A stretch of DNA of 64,000 nt from a bacterium. Its GTDB lineage: Bacteria; Armatimonadota; Chthonomonadetes; Chthonomonadales; Chthonomonadaceae. Under the pieces are notes generated by a model. The model saw only the letters and a program-made list of their open reading frames with translations, made no database searches and was not told the DNA's origin. Shown one piece after another: positions 35,261-44,136 of this stretch. Location: positions 30,930 through 94,929 of the forward strand of contig JAJZFJ010000043.1 in the NCBI GenBank assembly GCA_021805395.1, in the 5' to 3' direction. The position numbers were made by a program, and so were the translations under genes. Positions within the stretch are counted from its first letter, which is position 1; every line of letters begins with the position of its first letter.

Positions 35261-36403
35261 ATGAAGAGCAGAGCACGGAAACTAAGGATGTTTATACTCC
35301 TCGGTTTTTGTAGTGTAGTTGCCGTTACAGGCGCAGTTGCAGGCAAGTTTTACTACAGCAGTCCCGCAATCCGTGAACTTGCAGATAACTGGCTCAAGCC
35401 TTCCAACCTTGCCAAAACTATCAAGTCTGGTGATCCTCTGGCGATATACAATCCAGCTCAGCAGTTTCCCGGTGTACACAGCATGAATCTGCTGATAATG
35501 GGCTGCGATGCAGATTACTATCCTGGTAAACCCATACCTATCCCAACCAGCAACGGCCGCAGTGATGCAACCATGCTCTGCCATGTTAATTTCGATACCA
35601 ACCAGATAGATATTGTTTCCATACCTCGCGATTCTGCATCAAGAATTCCAGGGCATAGAGGGATAAGCAAGATCAATGCTGCTCATGAGTGGGGAGGCAA
35701 TCAGCTTTCTGATGAGGTGATAGCTGCCGATTATGGCATCACACCAGACTATACGGTTGCCGCTCATTTCAGCAGCTTCCAGAAGATAGTGGATGCTGTA
35801 GGTGGTGTGAATCTTTATGTAGACAAGTCATTAAATTATGATGATAACTGGGCTGATCTGCATATACATCTTAAACCAGGGTTTCAGCACTTAAATGGTT
35901 ATCAGGCAATGGGATTTGTTAGAATTCGTCACTGTGATTCTGACATTATTCGTGAAGAGAGACAGCAGGAGTTTCTCGAAGCTCTACGCAAGCAGCTTGA
36001 ATCACCATCCAATTTCCTTGCATTACCCGCAGTTTTAAATGCTGTAACAGATAATCTCCAGTCGAATATGACCGATGAGCAGATGCTGTCACTGCTGCAC
36101 TGGGCTACTACTGTACCCAAGACCAACATCCATCTCAACATTCTTCCTGTCACACAGGGAAGAAGCTTTGTGTATACAGATGTGAACAGAGCAAGTAAGA
36201 TGATAGCAGATGTTTTCTATCATGGAGATATCAGTCAGGTTCATCTGAACGTGGTAACGCTAAGACAAATGGATGCCAGAAGGGCTGGTCACAGGATGTT
36301 GAGCAGAGCAGTCTCGCATTCAACAGGATATAGGGCTCGATTAACACCAGTGAAGGATAACACACCAATCAATGTAATCCATTCAGTTAAGGGTGGTGTC
36401 TGA
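35261..36403 (+). CDS. LytR-CpsA-Psr (LCP) family protein
   Basis: 380 residues from ATG 35261, which has AGGAG 8 bases upstream; the earlier in-frame ATG at 35240 has poor spacing. A basic start and one membrane segment (MFILLGFCSVVAVTGAVAG) anchor it, and the LCP domain faces outward: NLLIMGCDADYYPGKP, GRSDATMLCHVNFDTNQIDIVSIPRDSASRIPGHRGISKINAAHEWGG, VDAVGGVNLYVDK, LNGYQAMGFVRIRHCDSDIIREERQQEFLEAL. The Asp and Arg residues that bind the polyprenyl pyrophosphate head are present. LCP enzymes attach glycopolymers to peptidoglycan or similar acceptors. It ends 2 bp before the convergent purD. Confidence 0.9.
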   Translation: MKSRARKLRMFILLGFCSVVAVTGAVAGKFYYSSPAIRELADNWLKPSNLAKTIKSGDPLAIYNPAQQFPGVHSMNLLIMGCDADYYPGKPIPIPTSNGRSDATMLCHVNFDTNQIDIVSIPRDSASRIPGHRGISKINAAHEWGGNQLSDEVIAADYGITPDYTVAAHFSSFQKIVDAVGGVNLYVDKSLNYDDNWADLHIHLKPGFQHLNGYQAMGFVRIRHCDSDIIREERQQEFLEALRKQLESPSNFLALPAVLNAVTDNLQSNMTDEQMLSLLHWATTVPKTNIHLNILPVTQGRSFVYTDVNRASKMIADVFYHGDISQVHLNVVTLRQMDARRAGHRMLSRAVSHSTGYRARLTPVKDNTPINVIHSVKGGV

Positions 36404-36405
36404 GG

Positions 36406-37692
36406 TTAATTCTCCGCTTTGGAGCCAATATCGGTTCTGAACTGGATACCTTCAAACTTTATGTGCGTCATGCTCTCGTATGCTTTAAGAGCAGCCTGGC
36501 GCACGTCCTGTCCCAAACCTGTAACAGCCAGCACACGACCACCTGCTGTTGTAACCACACCATCAGTTAAGTCAGTTCCTGCATGGAACACAGTACATCC
36601 CTCAACCCCAGATGCTTCCTGCAGTCCGGTAATCGGCATTCCTGTTTTGTATGCGCCAGGATATCCCCCTGAGGCAGCAATTACTGATACACTTGCTCCC
36701 TCATGCCACTCTACCTCTACATGTTCCAGCGTGCAGTCCAGCGTTCCCATAAGTAATGGAATAATATCACTCTTCAGCATAGGTAGAACAGCCTCAGTTT
36801 CAGGATCACCAAACCTGCAGTTAAATTCAATGCAGTAGGGGCCGTCTTTAGTGAGCATTATTCCTGCGTACAGCGCACCACGGTAGGGGATGCCCAGCTC
36901 TCTGATCGTACTCACTGCTGGTTTAATGATGGTGTCTATAATCAGTTGAGTAGTTTCAGCGGTGAGGAATGGAACAGGGCAGTATGCACCCATTCCACCA
37001 GTGTTTGGTCCCTTATCGTGATCAAATATGCGTTTGTGATCTTGTGATGGAAGCAGCGGGACAATGGTATTCCCATCGGTGACTACCATCATCGAGACCT
37101 CAGGACCTTCAAGTCTTTCTTCAATTACTACATGGTTGCCAGCGTCGCCGAATACCTTATCTACCATCATTGCTTCGATTGCGCTTTCAGCCTCTTCTGG
37201 AGTTTGGCAAACCACAACACCTTTTCCTGCAGCCAGTCCATCAGCTTTAATAACAACTCCAGCACCGGCTTCACTATTTTGAAAATGGTCTGCTAATCTG
37301 GCTCTGGCAACGGAAGGGGTATCACAGACCCAGTATTTTGCAGTCGGGATTCCGGATGTTTGCATTACATGTTTGGCAAATGCTTTGCTGCCTTCAATCC
37401 GTGCCGGGTCTTTTGAGGGTCCAAATATACGAAGTCCGCGACCTTCAAACAGGTCAACAATTCCGGAGATGAGGGGAGCTTCCGGTCCAACTACAGTGAG
37501 TTCAATATCATTCTTAACAGCAAATGCCGCTAGCCCTTCTATGTCTATTGGTTCAATATCCACACATGTGGCAATTTGTGCCATCCCTGCGTTCCCCGGA
37601 GCAACAAACAGGGCTTCAACCCTTTCGCTTTGAGCTATTTTCCATGTTAATGCATGTTCACGGCCCCCAGCACCCACGACTAATACTCGCAT
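36406..37692 (-). CDS. purD: Phosphoribosylamine--glycine ligase (GARS)
   Basis: Second step of de novo purine synthesis. 428 residues. N-domain MRVLVVGAGGREHALTWKIAQS (about 1-22), FVAPGNAGMAQIA, TVVGPEAPLISGIVDLFEGRGLRIFGPS, the ATP-grasp part with IKADGLAAGKGVVV, EERLEGPEVSMMVVTDG and DHKRIFDHDKGPNTGGMGAY, and ECNCRFGDPETEAVLPML in slightly altered form (EFNCRFGDPETEAV). Full length and typical. It stands alone and is transcribed leftward with about 240 bp upstream holding no convincing gene. Confidence 0.96.
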   Translation of the reverse strand: MRVLVVGAGGREHALTWKIAQSERVEALFVAPGNAGMAQIATCVDIEPIDIEGLAAFAVKNDIELTVVGPEAPLISGIVDLFEGRGLRIFGPSKDPARIEGSKAFAKHVMQTSGIPTAKYWVCDTPSVARARLADHFQNSEAGAGVVIKADGLAAGKGVVVCQTPEEAESAIEAMMVDKVFGDAGNHVVIEERLEGPEVSMMVVTDGNTIVPLLPSQDHKRIFDHDKGPNTGGMGAYCPVPFLTAETTQLIIDTIIKPAVSTIRELGIPYRGALYAGIMLTKDGPYCIEFNCRFGDPETEAVLPMLKSDIIPLLMGTLDCTLEHVEVEWHEGASVSVIAASGGYPGAYKTGMPITGLQEASGVEGCTVFHAGTDLTDGVVTTAGGRVLAVTGLGQDVRQAALKAYESMTHIKFEGIQFRTDIGSKAEN

Positions 37693-37931
37693 ACTCGTCC
37701 TCCTGCTTTAGTTTTTGACGGTTACAATAACCTCATTACAAATGATTAAGTTAAGGTTTTGGAACCTCTGGAGAAACACAACCAGATGAAATGGATATGC
37801 CTGTTTAGCTGAAGTCCACAAGTTCATATTACCGAATGCAGGGATGAACCTGCTGCAATCTGAGAGCATATAGACGAAACAGCATCTCTGGATAGACATG
37901 AATCAGCTGTACAGTAAGAGAAGGTATTTGC

Positions 37932-39314
37932 TTATTCAGCCCCTCCATAAGAATGAACAAGGTTCTCGAAACGGGTGAAGGCGGGAATAAAGCCTACTTT
38001 AACCATGCCAGTTGGACCGTTTCTGTGTTTTGCTATTATCAGTTCCGTCTCTTCAAGAGCAGGACCCTCACGCTGAGTAACTTCCTCCCCACCTGTGTCC
38101 TCTTCTTTCATCTTGTAGTAGGCATCCCTGTAGATAAACATAACCATATCTGCCTCAGCTTCAATCGATCCCGACTCACGGAGGTCGGAGAGCATGGGAT
38201 GCTTGTCTGGACGGCTCTCTACAGCGCGGGAGAGTTGCGACAAGGCAATGACCGGGACCGTGAGCTCTCTGGCAAGGCTTTTACACGATCTGGCTATTTC
38301 TGAGATCTCCTGGGTACGGTTCTCATTCTTTCGGTTGGATGATGAGCGCATAAGCTGCAGATAGTCTATCACAACCAGACCTAAACCCCGTTCAGCTTTC
38401 AGTCTTCTACACTTGGCTCTCATTTCGAGTGCGGAGATATCTGGCGAATCGTCAATGAATATTGGAGCATCGGCAAGTCTGCTGATACCTTCACCCACAT
38501 GCTGCCAATCGTCGTTTGTGAGGTAGCCTGTTCTTAACCTGTGAGCATCCACCCGTGATTCGGAACAGATCATACGTGTGACAAGCTGTTCTTTAGACAT
38601 TTCGAGACTAAAGATCGCAACGGGTATCTTTTCTTCCATCGCTATATACTGGGCGATCTGAACGGTGAGACTTGTTTTACCCATACCGGGGCGTGCTGCA
38701 ACAATAATAAGATCGGATGGCTGCAAGCCAGCAGTTTTATAATTCAGATCATCAAAAGGAGTAACGCGGCCGGTCATTCGGGAATTGGATTGACTTCGCT
38801 GCTCAATTCTATCCAGTTCAGCATTTAAAAGCGGCTGGATTTCGAAGAAAAACTGACCCATACGCCGCTGACCTACATCGAACACCACTCGTTCTGCAGA
38901 ATCTACAAGATCCCCCACATTGTCATATTCAGAGTAAGCAAGTCCCTGTATTCTTGTGCCGGCATCCATTAACCTTCTTAGAACTGATTTCTCTTCAACC
39001 AGTCTGCAGTAGTACTCGACATTGGCAGCGGTGGCAGGAGCATCAAGAAGAGTTTGGAGGTATGCCAGACCACCAACATGATCGTACTTTCCTCTTCCTT
39101 TGAGAGCATCGGAAAGAGTAATGATATCAATTGGTTCATCTTTTTCAGAGAGTGCTACCATCTCTTCAAATAGAGTTCGGTGAACTTCCCTGTAGAAATC
39201 GTCTGGTTTGAGAATCTCTGATGCACGTTCAACTGCTGCTCTCTCAAGCATCATCGATCCCAGTACAGCCTGCTCAGCATCATAACTATGAGGAGGTATT
39301 CTATCAGAAGACAA
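37932..39314 (-). CDS. dnaB: Replicative DNA helicase DnaB
   Basis: 460 residues, no intein. N-terminal collar with SYDAEQAVLGSMMLERAAVERASEILKPDDFYREVHRTLFEEMVAL; linker; RecA-type motor with Walker A ARPGMGKTSLTVQIAQ (about 208-223), IFSLEMSKEQLVTRMICSES, GLVVIDYLQLM (Walker B), LSQLSRAVESRPDKHPMLSDLRESGSIEAEADMVMFIYRDAYY and the closing EELIIAKHRNGPTG-type strand (TELIIAKHRNGPTGMVKVGF). The pairing with rplI (78 bp upstream) is common in bacteria. Confidence 0.97.
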   Translation of the reverse strand: MSSDRIPPHSYDAEQAVLGSMMLERAAVERASEILKPDDFYREVHRTLFEEMVALSEKDEPIDIITLSDALKGRGKYDHVGGLAYLQTLLDAPATAANVEYYCRLVEEKSVLRRLMDAGTRIQGLAYSEYDNVGDLVDSAERVVFDVGQRRMGQFFFEIQPLLNAELDRIEQRSQSNSRMTGRVTPFDDLNYKTAGLQPSDLIIVAARPGMGKTSLTVQIAQYIAMEEKIPVAIFSLEMSKEQLVTRMICSESRVDAHRLRTGYLTNDDWQHVGEGISRLADAPIFIDDSPDISALEMRAKCRRLKAERGLGLVVIDYLQLMRSSSNRKNENRTQEISEIARSCKSLARELTVPVIALSQLSRAVESRPDKHPMLSDLRESGSIEAEADMVMFIYRDAYYKMKEEDTGGEEVTQREGPALEETELIIAKHRNGPTGMVKVGFIPAFTRFENLVHSYGGAE

Positions 39315-39335
39315 CTGGATACTCCATAAATAGTG

Positions 39336-39367
39336 AGAGAGGGAAGCAAGAACTGCTTACCCTCTCT
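39336..39367 (-). terminator. Hairpin between rplI and dnaB
   Basis: AGAGAGGG-AAGCA (39336-39348) pairs with TGCTT-A-CCCTCTCT (39354-39367), 13 pairs with one bulged A and a 5-base loop. It lies after rplI on the transcribed strand. There is no U-run, so it may attenuate dnaB transcription or be an RNA-processing site. Confidence 0.45.
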
Positions 39368-39391
39368 ATAAAGGCGCTCTGTAGATAATTC

Positions 39392-39934
39392 CTAAGCTGT
39401 AACTGTTGCTGTTTCAGCCTGAGCAGCTTCAGCAGCGGCTTTTTCTGCAGCTATTTTCAAGTCATTCAATCTGGCAGCATTCTGTTCTTCTGTAAGAACA
39501 TAAAGGGTGAATGAAGCAACTACATCTGGATGCAGTTTGACTGATAGGGGATAGGTGCCAGTAATCTTGATTGGATCAATGAGATTGATCTTGCGCTTAT
39601 CTACTGATACACCCAGAGTGGATTCAATCGTCTCTGCAACGTCAGCCTCAGTGACCGATCCGAAGAGGCGAGTTGATTTGGGAGCTGTTCGAACAATCAC
39701 CACAACTTCTGAACCCTGGATCTTTTCAGAGTTTTGTTTTGCAGCTGTGAGCTGCTCCTGGGCTTTGGATATCTCTCTGTCTATTCGATTTTGATGCTCG
39801 CGAATAGCTGCTCCTCGAGCGGGAACTGCAAGCTGACGAGAGAACAGGTAGTTGCGTGCATACCCATTTGCTACAACCACTATCTCACCATCTTTACCAA
39901 CTCGCGGTACATCGCGTGTAAGGATCACTTTCAT
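39392..39934 (-). CDS. rplI: 50S ribosomal protein L9 (bL9)
   Basis: 180 residues, slightly long. MKVILTRDVPRVGKDGEIVVVANGYARNYLFSRQLAVPA is the N-terminal RNA-binding domain; the long connecting helix follows (REHQNRIDREISKAQEQLTAAKQNSEKI), then the C-terminal domain with FGSVTEADVAETIES and IKITGTYPLSVKLHPDVVASFTLYV. A tail of Ala/Glu repeats (AAAEAAQAETATVTA) is added. A neighbour of dnaB, as in many bacteria. Confidence 0.95.
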   Translation of the reverse strand: MKVILTRDVPRVGKDGEIVVVANGYARNYLFSRQLAVPARGAAIREHQNRIDREISKAQEQLTAAKQNSEKIQGSEVVVIVRTAPKSTRLFGSVTEADVAETIESTLGVSVDKRKINLIDPIKITGTYPLSVKLHPDVVASFTLYVLTEEQNAARLNDLKIAAEKAAAEAAQAETATVTA

Positions 39935-40047
39935 GAAAATCTCCTGGCTCCAGATGGAGCGGTATCATAGAGGAGCCATTAGCTGACTGCATTCTAATTT
40001 CAAGATCCACAGTGCTGATCTAGAAGCTCTCATACCCAAAATAAAAT

Positions 40048-41511
40048 TTATTCTTTTAACTGTACGCCTATGAGTGGAACAGGATGCCCTGTTAAACTAT
40101 CACCGCCCAGCCAAATAGAAGCGTTATTATTTACCCTGAAGTATGCCCTCAAGTCAAGTCTCGGTTGATGGGTATTAAAAAGGTCAGCATCCAGAAGTAC
40201 AGACGGTGAGAGTGCATAATCTGATCCGATGCCCAGTGTTCCAGCGTGCAGTCCGTATCTCATCATCAGGTGTGAAGATACATGGTCTCCAAGCTGCAGG
40301 TTCAGTCTGGTATCTTCACCCAGATCATACAGTCCCATAATCAGGTCGGATTTAGCGTTCAGTGGGACCGATCCATTTACATCTACCCGAAATCTGCCAG
40401 GGTTAGCCTGTTCGGAAACGTCTACTGTTCCGGTTACTTTTGGAGCATGAATGCCACCCTTGTTGTTCACAGAGTGCTGAAACTTCTGAAGCATAGCATC
40501 AACCCTTTGCATTGCATCTGCAGTTTTGGCGGTTGTTATCTTGAGGTTTTCCACTGTCTGCTGCAAATCTGGTGCAAGCTCTGGGTTACCTGTTACTCTG
40601 TGAATATCACCGGTGATCTGTCGTACGCTTGCCAGGGTAGAACTTGCAAGCTCGAGCGTCTCCTGCAGGGATCTCTGCAGGCGAGGATTACTAACCTGCT
40701 GCTCCAGCTTCTGTACAACGGTACGGGCATCATCCAGCGTTTGTCCCAGATTGTCAACGAGATGTGTGGTAGCAGTGGTTAGTCTGCTGATCTGGCCGTT
40801 GCCGTTCTTCAGCAGCATGGTGAGCTGTTTACTGAGAGAGCGGGAAGTGATGACAGCCTGTTGAGAGACGGTATGGAAGTTTGTGATGGTGCCTCTTAGA
40901 TCGTGCTGCATTTCAGGATCTGAGATGAGATTATGAGCGCTGGCAAGTGTGGAGTCCGTATGCTGTACGAGTGTATCGGTATGTTTTATGAGTACATGAA
41001 GCTGTGATGTGAGCACATTCATGCGCTGTCGTAAGTCGCTAAGGGTTTCTCCGGCATTTCCTACCATTCCCGATAGCTTTGGGCTGATTGAGGCCAGCAG
41101 GTCTGTTGGCACATGTCCCTGCACGACAGCGGTATTATTCATTGCCAGATCTGGTCCGGGTGCTCCCGTAGCCGGCGGCGATATGGTGAGTGTTGCCGAG
41201 TTGATCAACAGGCCTGAAGATATTACCCAAACATAGTTGGAGGGAATACGGTATTTTCTCTGAACAGAGACAACCACTACGGGCTCGAATGGCTGGGTTC
41301 TTGTGTTCAGTTTTATGCTCTTCACTTCACCAATCGGTACTCCCTGCATACGAACGATAGATTGATTGGTTAAGCCGCGGGTATCTGAAAAGGTAACTTT
41401 AACGAGATAACTGTTAGGGCTGATGTGGGACAGATAGAGATACATTCCAGCAGCCAGAATGCCCACGATTACAACGAGGAATCCTACTTTCGAAGCAGAC
41501 TTAACTTCCAT
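40048..41511 (-). CDS. mlaD: MlaD-type MCE-domain substrate-binding protein
   Basis: About 487 residues from ATG 41511; a GTG at 41532 is an alternative. One N-terminal membrane helix (VGFLVVIVGILAAGMYLYL), then the MCE domain (YLVKVTFSDTRGLTNQSIVRMQGVPIGEVKSIKL to SSGLLINSATLTISPP), then long amphipathic coiled coil at about 130-350, then a C-terminal region of alternating strands (RFRVDVNGSVPLN, LNLQLGDHVSSHLMMRYGL, PRLDLRAYFRVNNNASIWLGG) that resembles outer-membrane beta-barrel strands. It should span the periplasm and bridge lipid transfer. Its start overlaps the mlaF end by 11 bp. Confidence 0.85.
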   Translation of the reverse strand: MEVKSASKVGFLVVIVGILAAGMYLYLSHISPNSYLVKVTFSDTRGLTNQSIVRMQGVPIGEVKSIKLNTRTQPFEPVVVVSVQRKYRIPSNYVWVISSGLLINSATLTISPPATGAPGPDLAMNNTAVVQGHVPTDLLASISPKLSGMVGNAGETLSDLRQRMNVLTSQLHVLIKHTDTLVQHTDSTLASAHNLISDPEMQHDLRGTITNFHTVSQQAVITSRSLSKQLTMLLKNGNGQISRLTTATTHLVDNLGQTLDDARTVVQKLEQQVSNPRLQRSLQETLELASSTLASVRQITGDIHRVTGNPELAPDLQQTVENLKITTAKTADAMQRVDAMLQKFQHSVNNKGGIHAPKVTGTVDVSEQANPGRFRVDVNGSVPLNAKSDLIMGLYDLGEDTRLNLQLGDHVSSHLMMRYGLHAGTLGIGSDYALSPSVLLDADLFNTHQPRLDLRAYFRVNNNASIWLGGDSLTGHPVPLIGVQLKE

Positions 41512-42283
41512 TATTCTGATGACGCTCCTCACCTTGGGCTATTGGCACAATGTCAGACTGGAGAAATTCTTGTAGTACCGGGTCACTGGAGGCATGCAGT
41601 TCTTCGGATGTTCCGAATGCTCTTACAACCCCGCCATCCAGCAGTGCCACACGATCTGAAATACGAAAGATAGAAGAGAGTTGGTGCGAAACAACAACAG
41701 AAGTCACTTCCCTCTGGTTTCGTGTGTGCACAATGAGAGTGTCGATTGCGTGGCTCGTTACAGGATCCAGTCCACTCGTTGGTTCATCATAGAACAGTAC
41801 CGACGGTTTCATTGCTAAAGCTCGTGCAAGTCCCACTCGTTTCTGCATTCCTCCAGACAGTTCAGAAGGATATTGTGATGCAACTTCGGGTGAAAGCTGT
41901 ACTTCAGTCAAAAGCTGTTCAACTAATTTGTCCAGTTCCGCTTTGGAAGACTTTTTTTGGTGTCTTACTATTCCAAAGACAATATTGTCTCTTACGGTTA
42001 ATGAGTCCAGGAGGGCTGCATACTGAAAAACCAGCCCTGTGGTGAGCCTCACCTTTTCAAGTTCATTCTCTGTCAGGCAGGATATGTCTGTGCCTTCTAT
42101 TATAATTTTACCCGAGGTAACCCTGCGCAAACCTGTCATCAATTTTAGTAGTGTTGTTTTTCCACTACCGGATTGCCCCATAATGGATACAATTTCGCCC
42201 TCTTTAACTTCCAGGTTCACACCTTTCAGTATCGCATTACCGGCTACAGAGTAGCATACGTCCTCTAAAACTATTGTGCTCAT
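41501..42283 (-). CDS. mlaF: MlaF-type ABC transporter ATP-binding protein
   Basis: 260 residues from ATG 42283, which overlaps the mlaE stop as ATGA; an upstream extension of the frame lies in mlaE. Motifs: Walker A GQSGSGKTTLLKLMTG (about 36-51), the Q-loop VFQYAALLDSLTVRDNI, signature LSGGMQKRVGLARAL, Walker B LFYDEPTSGLDPV and H-loop VVVSHQL. The Leu-Asp-Ser in the Q-loop region (AALLDSLTV) is typical of the Mla/Ttg2 lipid-transport ATPases. It powers MlaE. Confidence 0.94.
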   Translation of the reverse strand: MSTIVLEDVCYSVAGNAILKGVNLEVKEGEIVSIMGQSGSGKTTLLKLMTGLRRVTSGKIIIEGTDISCLTENELEKVRLTTGLVFQYAALLDSLTVRDNIVFGIVRHQKKSSKAELDKLVEQLLTEVQLSPEVASQYPSELSGGMQKRVGLARALAMKPSVLFYDEPTSGLDPVTSHAIDTLIVHTRNQREVTSVVVSHQLSSIFRISDRVALLDGGVVRAFGTSEELHASSDPVLQEFLQSDIVPIAQGEERHQNNGS

Positions 42284-43119
42284 CAGGTGGTATGTGCACC
42301 TGTAATAATGTGGGTTAGCACCAGATCTGATACAAATATGAGCACCACACATATTACCACAGAAGAAGTTGTTGCCTTGCCTACACCTGTTGCGCCGCGA
42401 GATGTTTTCAGACCCTGCCTGCAGGAGACAACCCCTACGACTATTCCAAACCAGATCGATTTGACAAGACCAGTAGTAAGGTCGCCAGGTTTTATGAAAG
42501 AATAGATGGAGTTGATGTAGTCACCATGTGCTACTCCGCTGAAACCTGAAAAAAAGTAGCCTGCTGATACCCCGATAAAATCTGCCACAACAACTAGAAG
42601 AGGCATGGTTACAGCACAAGCGATTACACGAGGTGCAACAAGGTATCTGATAGGGGAAATAGCCATCGACCGTAAAGCCTCTACCTGCTCAGTAACAACC
42701 ATGGAGCCAATTTCGGCGGCCACAGAGCTGGCAACTCTTGAGGCATAGGCCACTCCTCCGAGCACTGGGCCGAGTTCATTTAGAAAAGCATAGGTAACTC
42801 CGGACCCTACAAAGCCTGTGAAACCTACTACGAGTGATATTGTGGTGATGTAGAACGAGAAGACAGCACCGGTGGCAAATGAGATGAGAACTACTATTCC
42901 AACTGAGTCTGCACCAACCGCAGCCATCTGATTGAGGAGATCTGCGAAGCTAACTTTGCCCTGAAAAAACGCGACCATCGATTCGCCGAATAGTGAGCAA
43001 CACTCCCCAACAAAGGTGAATGCGCTGTAGAGAGGGCTTCCACTTTTCCTGACAACCTTCTCTTTGGGGGTTGCAAGGCGATGCGGGCCGGTGTTTTGCT
43101 CTGTGGCCTGATCTGTCAT
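42283..43119 (-). CDS. mlaE: MlaE-type ABC transporter permease
   Basis: About 278 residues from ATG 43119; an upstream ATG at 43158 is possible and neither has a clear ribosome-binding site. It is a polytopic inner-membrane permease with VGIVVLISFATGAVFSFYI, then FLNELGPVLGGVAYASRVASSVAAEIGSMVVTEQVEALRSMAISPIRYLVAPRVIACAVTMPLLVVVADFIGVSAGYF, the core of the MlaE family, and a last helix at SSVVICVVLIFVSDLVLTHI. Lipid exchange between inner and outer membranes is the family role. First gene of the three-gene mlaEFD unit. Confidence 0.93.
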   Translation of the reverse strand: MTDQATEQNTGPHRLATPKEKVVRKSGSPLYSAFTFVGECCSLFGESMVAFFQGKVSFADLLNQMAAVGADSVGIVVLISFATGAVFSFYITTISLVVGFTGFVGSGVTYAFLNELGPVLGGVAYASRVASSVAAEIGSMVVTEQVEALRSMAISPIRYLVAPRVIACAVTMPLLVVVADFIGVSAGYFFSGFSGVAHGDYINSIYSFIKPGDLTTGLVKSIWFGIVVGVVSCRQGLKTSRGATGVGKATTSSVVICVVLIFVSDLVLTHIITGAHTT

Positions 43120-43274
43120 GCATAATAGTATACCCTTGGAGAAGTATTCTGTTAGCATGGAAGGCAGCAGTTTGACTTAAATTGTTTCTAAACACGTGTC
43201 AACACCAGTTCAGCCTTCTCTTAAATATTGAAATGCAGCAATAATAAAAGTTTACGTTCGTGCTGTTACTGTAT

Positions 43275-43362
43275 AAAATGGAGGATCGATCTTCGCAAAC
43301 ATGTTAATTCAGAACTATGCGCATGCAGGATACAGTTCTTCCAGTAGATCATCCTCCATTTT
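43275..43362. terminator. Long imperfect inverted repeat upstream of mlaE
   Basis: AAAATGGAGGAT (43275-43286) pairs with ATCCTCCATTTT (43351-43362), 12 bp perfect; GATC (43288-43291) with GATC (43347-43350) extends it past a bulge, and AGAACT/AGTTCT (43311-43316 with 43334-43339) forms a second stem inside. The outer stem ends in T-runs on both strands, so it can act as a terminator after the 43406 gene and in the opposite direction. An 88-base span this structured might also be a small mobile repeat. Confidence 0.55.
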
Positions 43363-43405
43363 TTGTTTCCAAATTATAATTGTTTTTTCCAGCTAAGTCG
43401 AGCAT

Positions 43406-43618
43406 TTATCTCTTGGAATCCAGCACTGCCCTGTCGAAAGAAGTATATATCACAGTTCTTTCAGATGCTGGGTGTGACTGCTGCCATACAACCATGCACA
43501 CAGGTCCACTTAATACCAGAAAGATTGCAACCATTAAAACAACAATTACTCTATCTAATTTATAGATCAGTCTGGTGTAGTTCTCTTGCCTCAGGGCAAG
43601 TGTATCGTTATTTGTCAT
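43406..43618 (-). CDS. Small single-pass membrane protein, unknown
   Basis: 70 residues. N-terminal polar segment (TNNDTLALRQENYTRLIYKLDR), one hydrophobic helix VIVVLMVAIFLVLSGPVCMVVW (about 24-45), then a polar tail with no family match. GAGG stands 5 bases before the ATG at 43618. It is followed by the large hairpin at 43275-43362 and lies 210 bp downstream of the HTH gene. Possibly a small membrane protein or part of the mlaE leader; translation is inferred from the ribosome-binding site only. Confidence 0.4.
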   Translation of the reverse strand: MTNNDTLALRQENYTRLIYKLDRVIVVLMVAIFLVLSGPVCMVVWQQSHPASERTVIYTSFDRAVLDSKR

Positions 43619-43827
43619 TAACGCCTCGCTATCTTCAAATTATCAACTCGGCAACAGGCATTTATTCCCCAAGTTTAACACTATTCATCCTATACCTATC
43701 ACCGGGTTTTATGAAAATTACCCCGCTGAGCGGCCTACAATATTGGAATCCTGCCAAATAACTTAACTACATTTATTTTTTCAAGCTGCCATGCTATACT
43801 CCAGTCACTTTCGCAGCTGATACTGGC

Positions 43828-44136
43828 CTACGACCCTTGCTGCATGTTCTGCTGAATGAGTAGTCCTTCATCTTCTGCCCATTTAATTACATTCCTCCAT
43901 TCCGGAGAAGGAATAAGCTGTTCATGCGTTAATCGTTGCAGAAGTCCATTGGTGAAGTGAGCAACATACTCCGGCGTGAGAGCAAGTTCTCTAGCTATCT
44001 CCCCATCCCCATAGCTGACGCTGGCCAGCTGGAGTATACGTCTCTGATCACTGCTGAGTGTTTCACATATTCTTTTAGAAGCCTGTCTTTGCACTCGCTC
44101 CTGTCTTTTGTGCCGAATTCGTGCCCTTGTCCTCAA
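43828..44136 (-). CDS. Small LuxR-type HTH protein
   Basis: 102 residues. A basic N-terminus (RTRARIRHKRQERVQRQASKR) precedes LSSDQRRILQLASVSYGDGEIARELALTPEYVAHFTNGLLQRL (about 28-70), which fits the GerE/LuxR four-helix DNA-binding fold, followed by PEWRNVIKWAEDEGLL. There is no receiver or sensor domain. The start overlaps the stop of the AddB-like gene by ATGA, so it is translated from the same mRNA. Could be an autoregulator or an accessory factor of the helicase-nuclease; nothing decides between these. Confidence 0.6.
   Translation of the reverse strand: MRTRARIRHKRQERVQRQASKRICETLSSDQRRILQLASVSYGDGEIARELALTPEYVAHFTNGLLQRLTHEQLIPSPEWRNVIKWAEDEGLLIQQNMQQGS

Noticed and set aside
37708..37899. 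63-codon minus-strand frame between purD and dnaB
   Set aside because: No ribosome-binding site, Cys- and Leu-rich random-looking sequence; likely chance.
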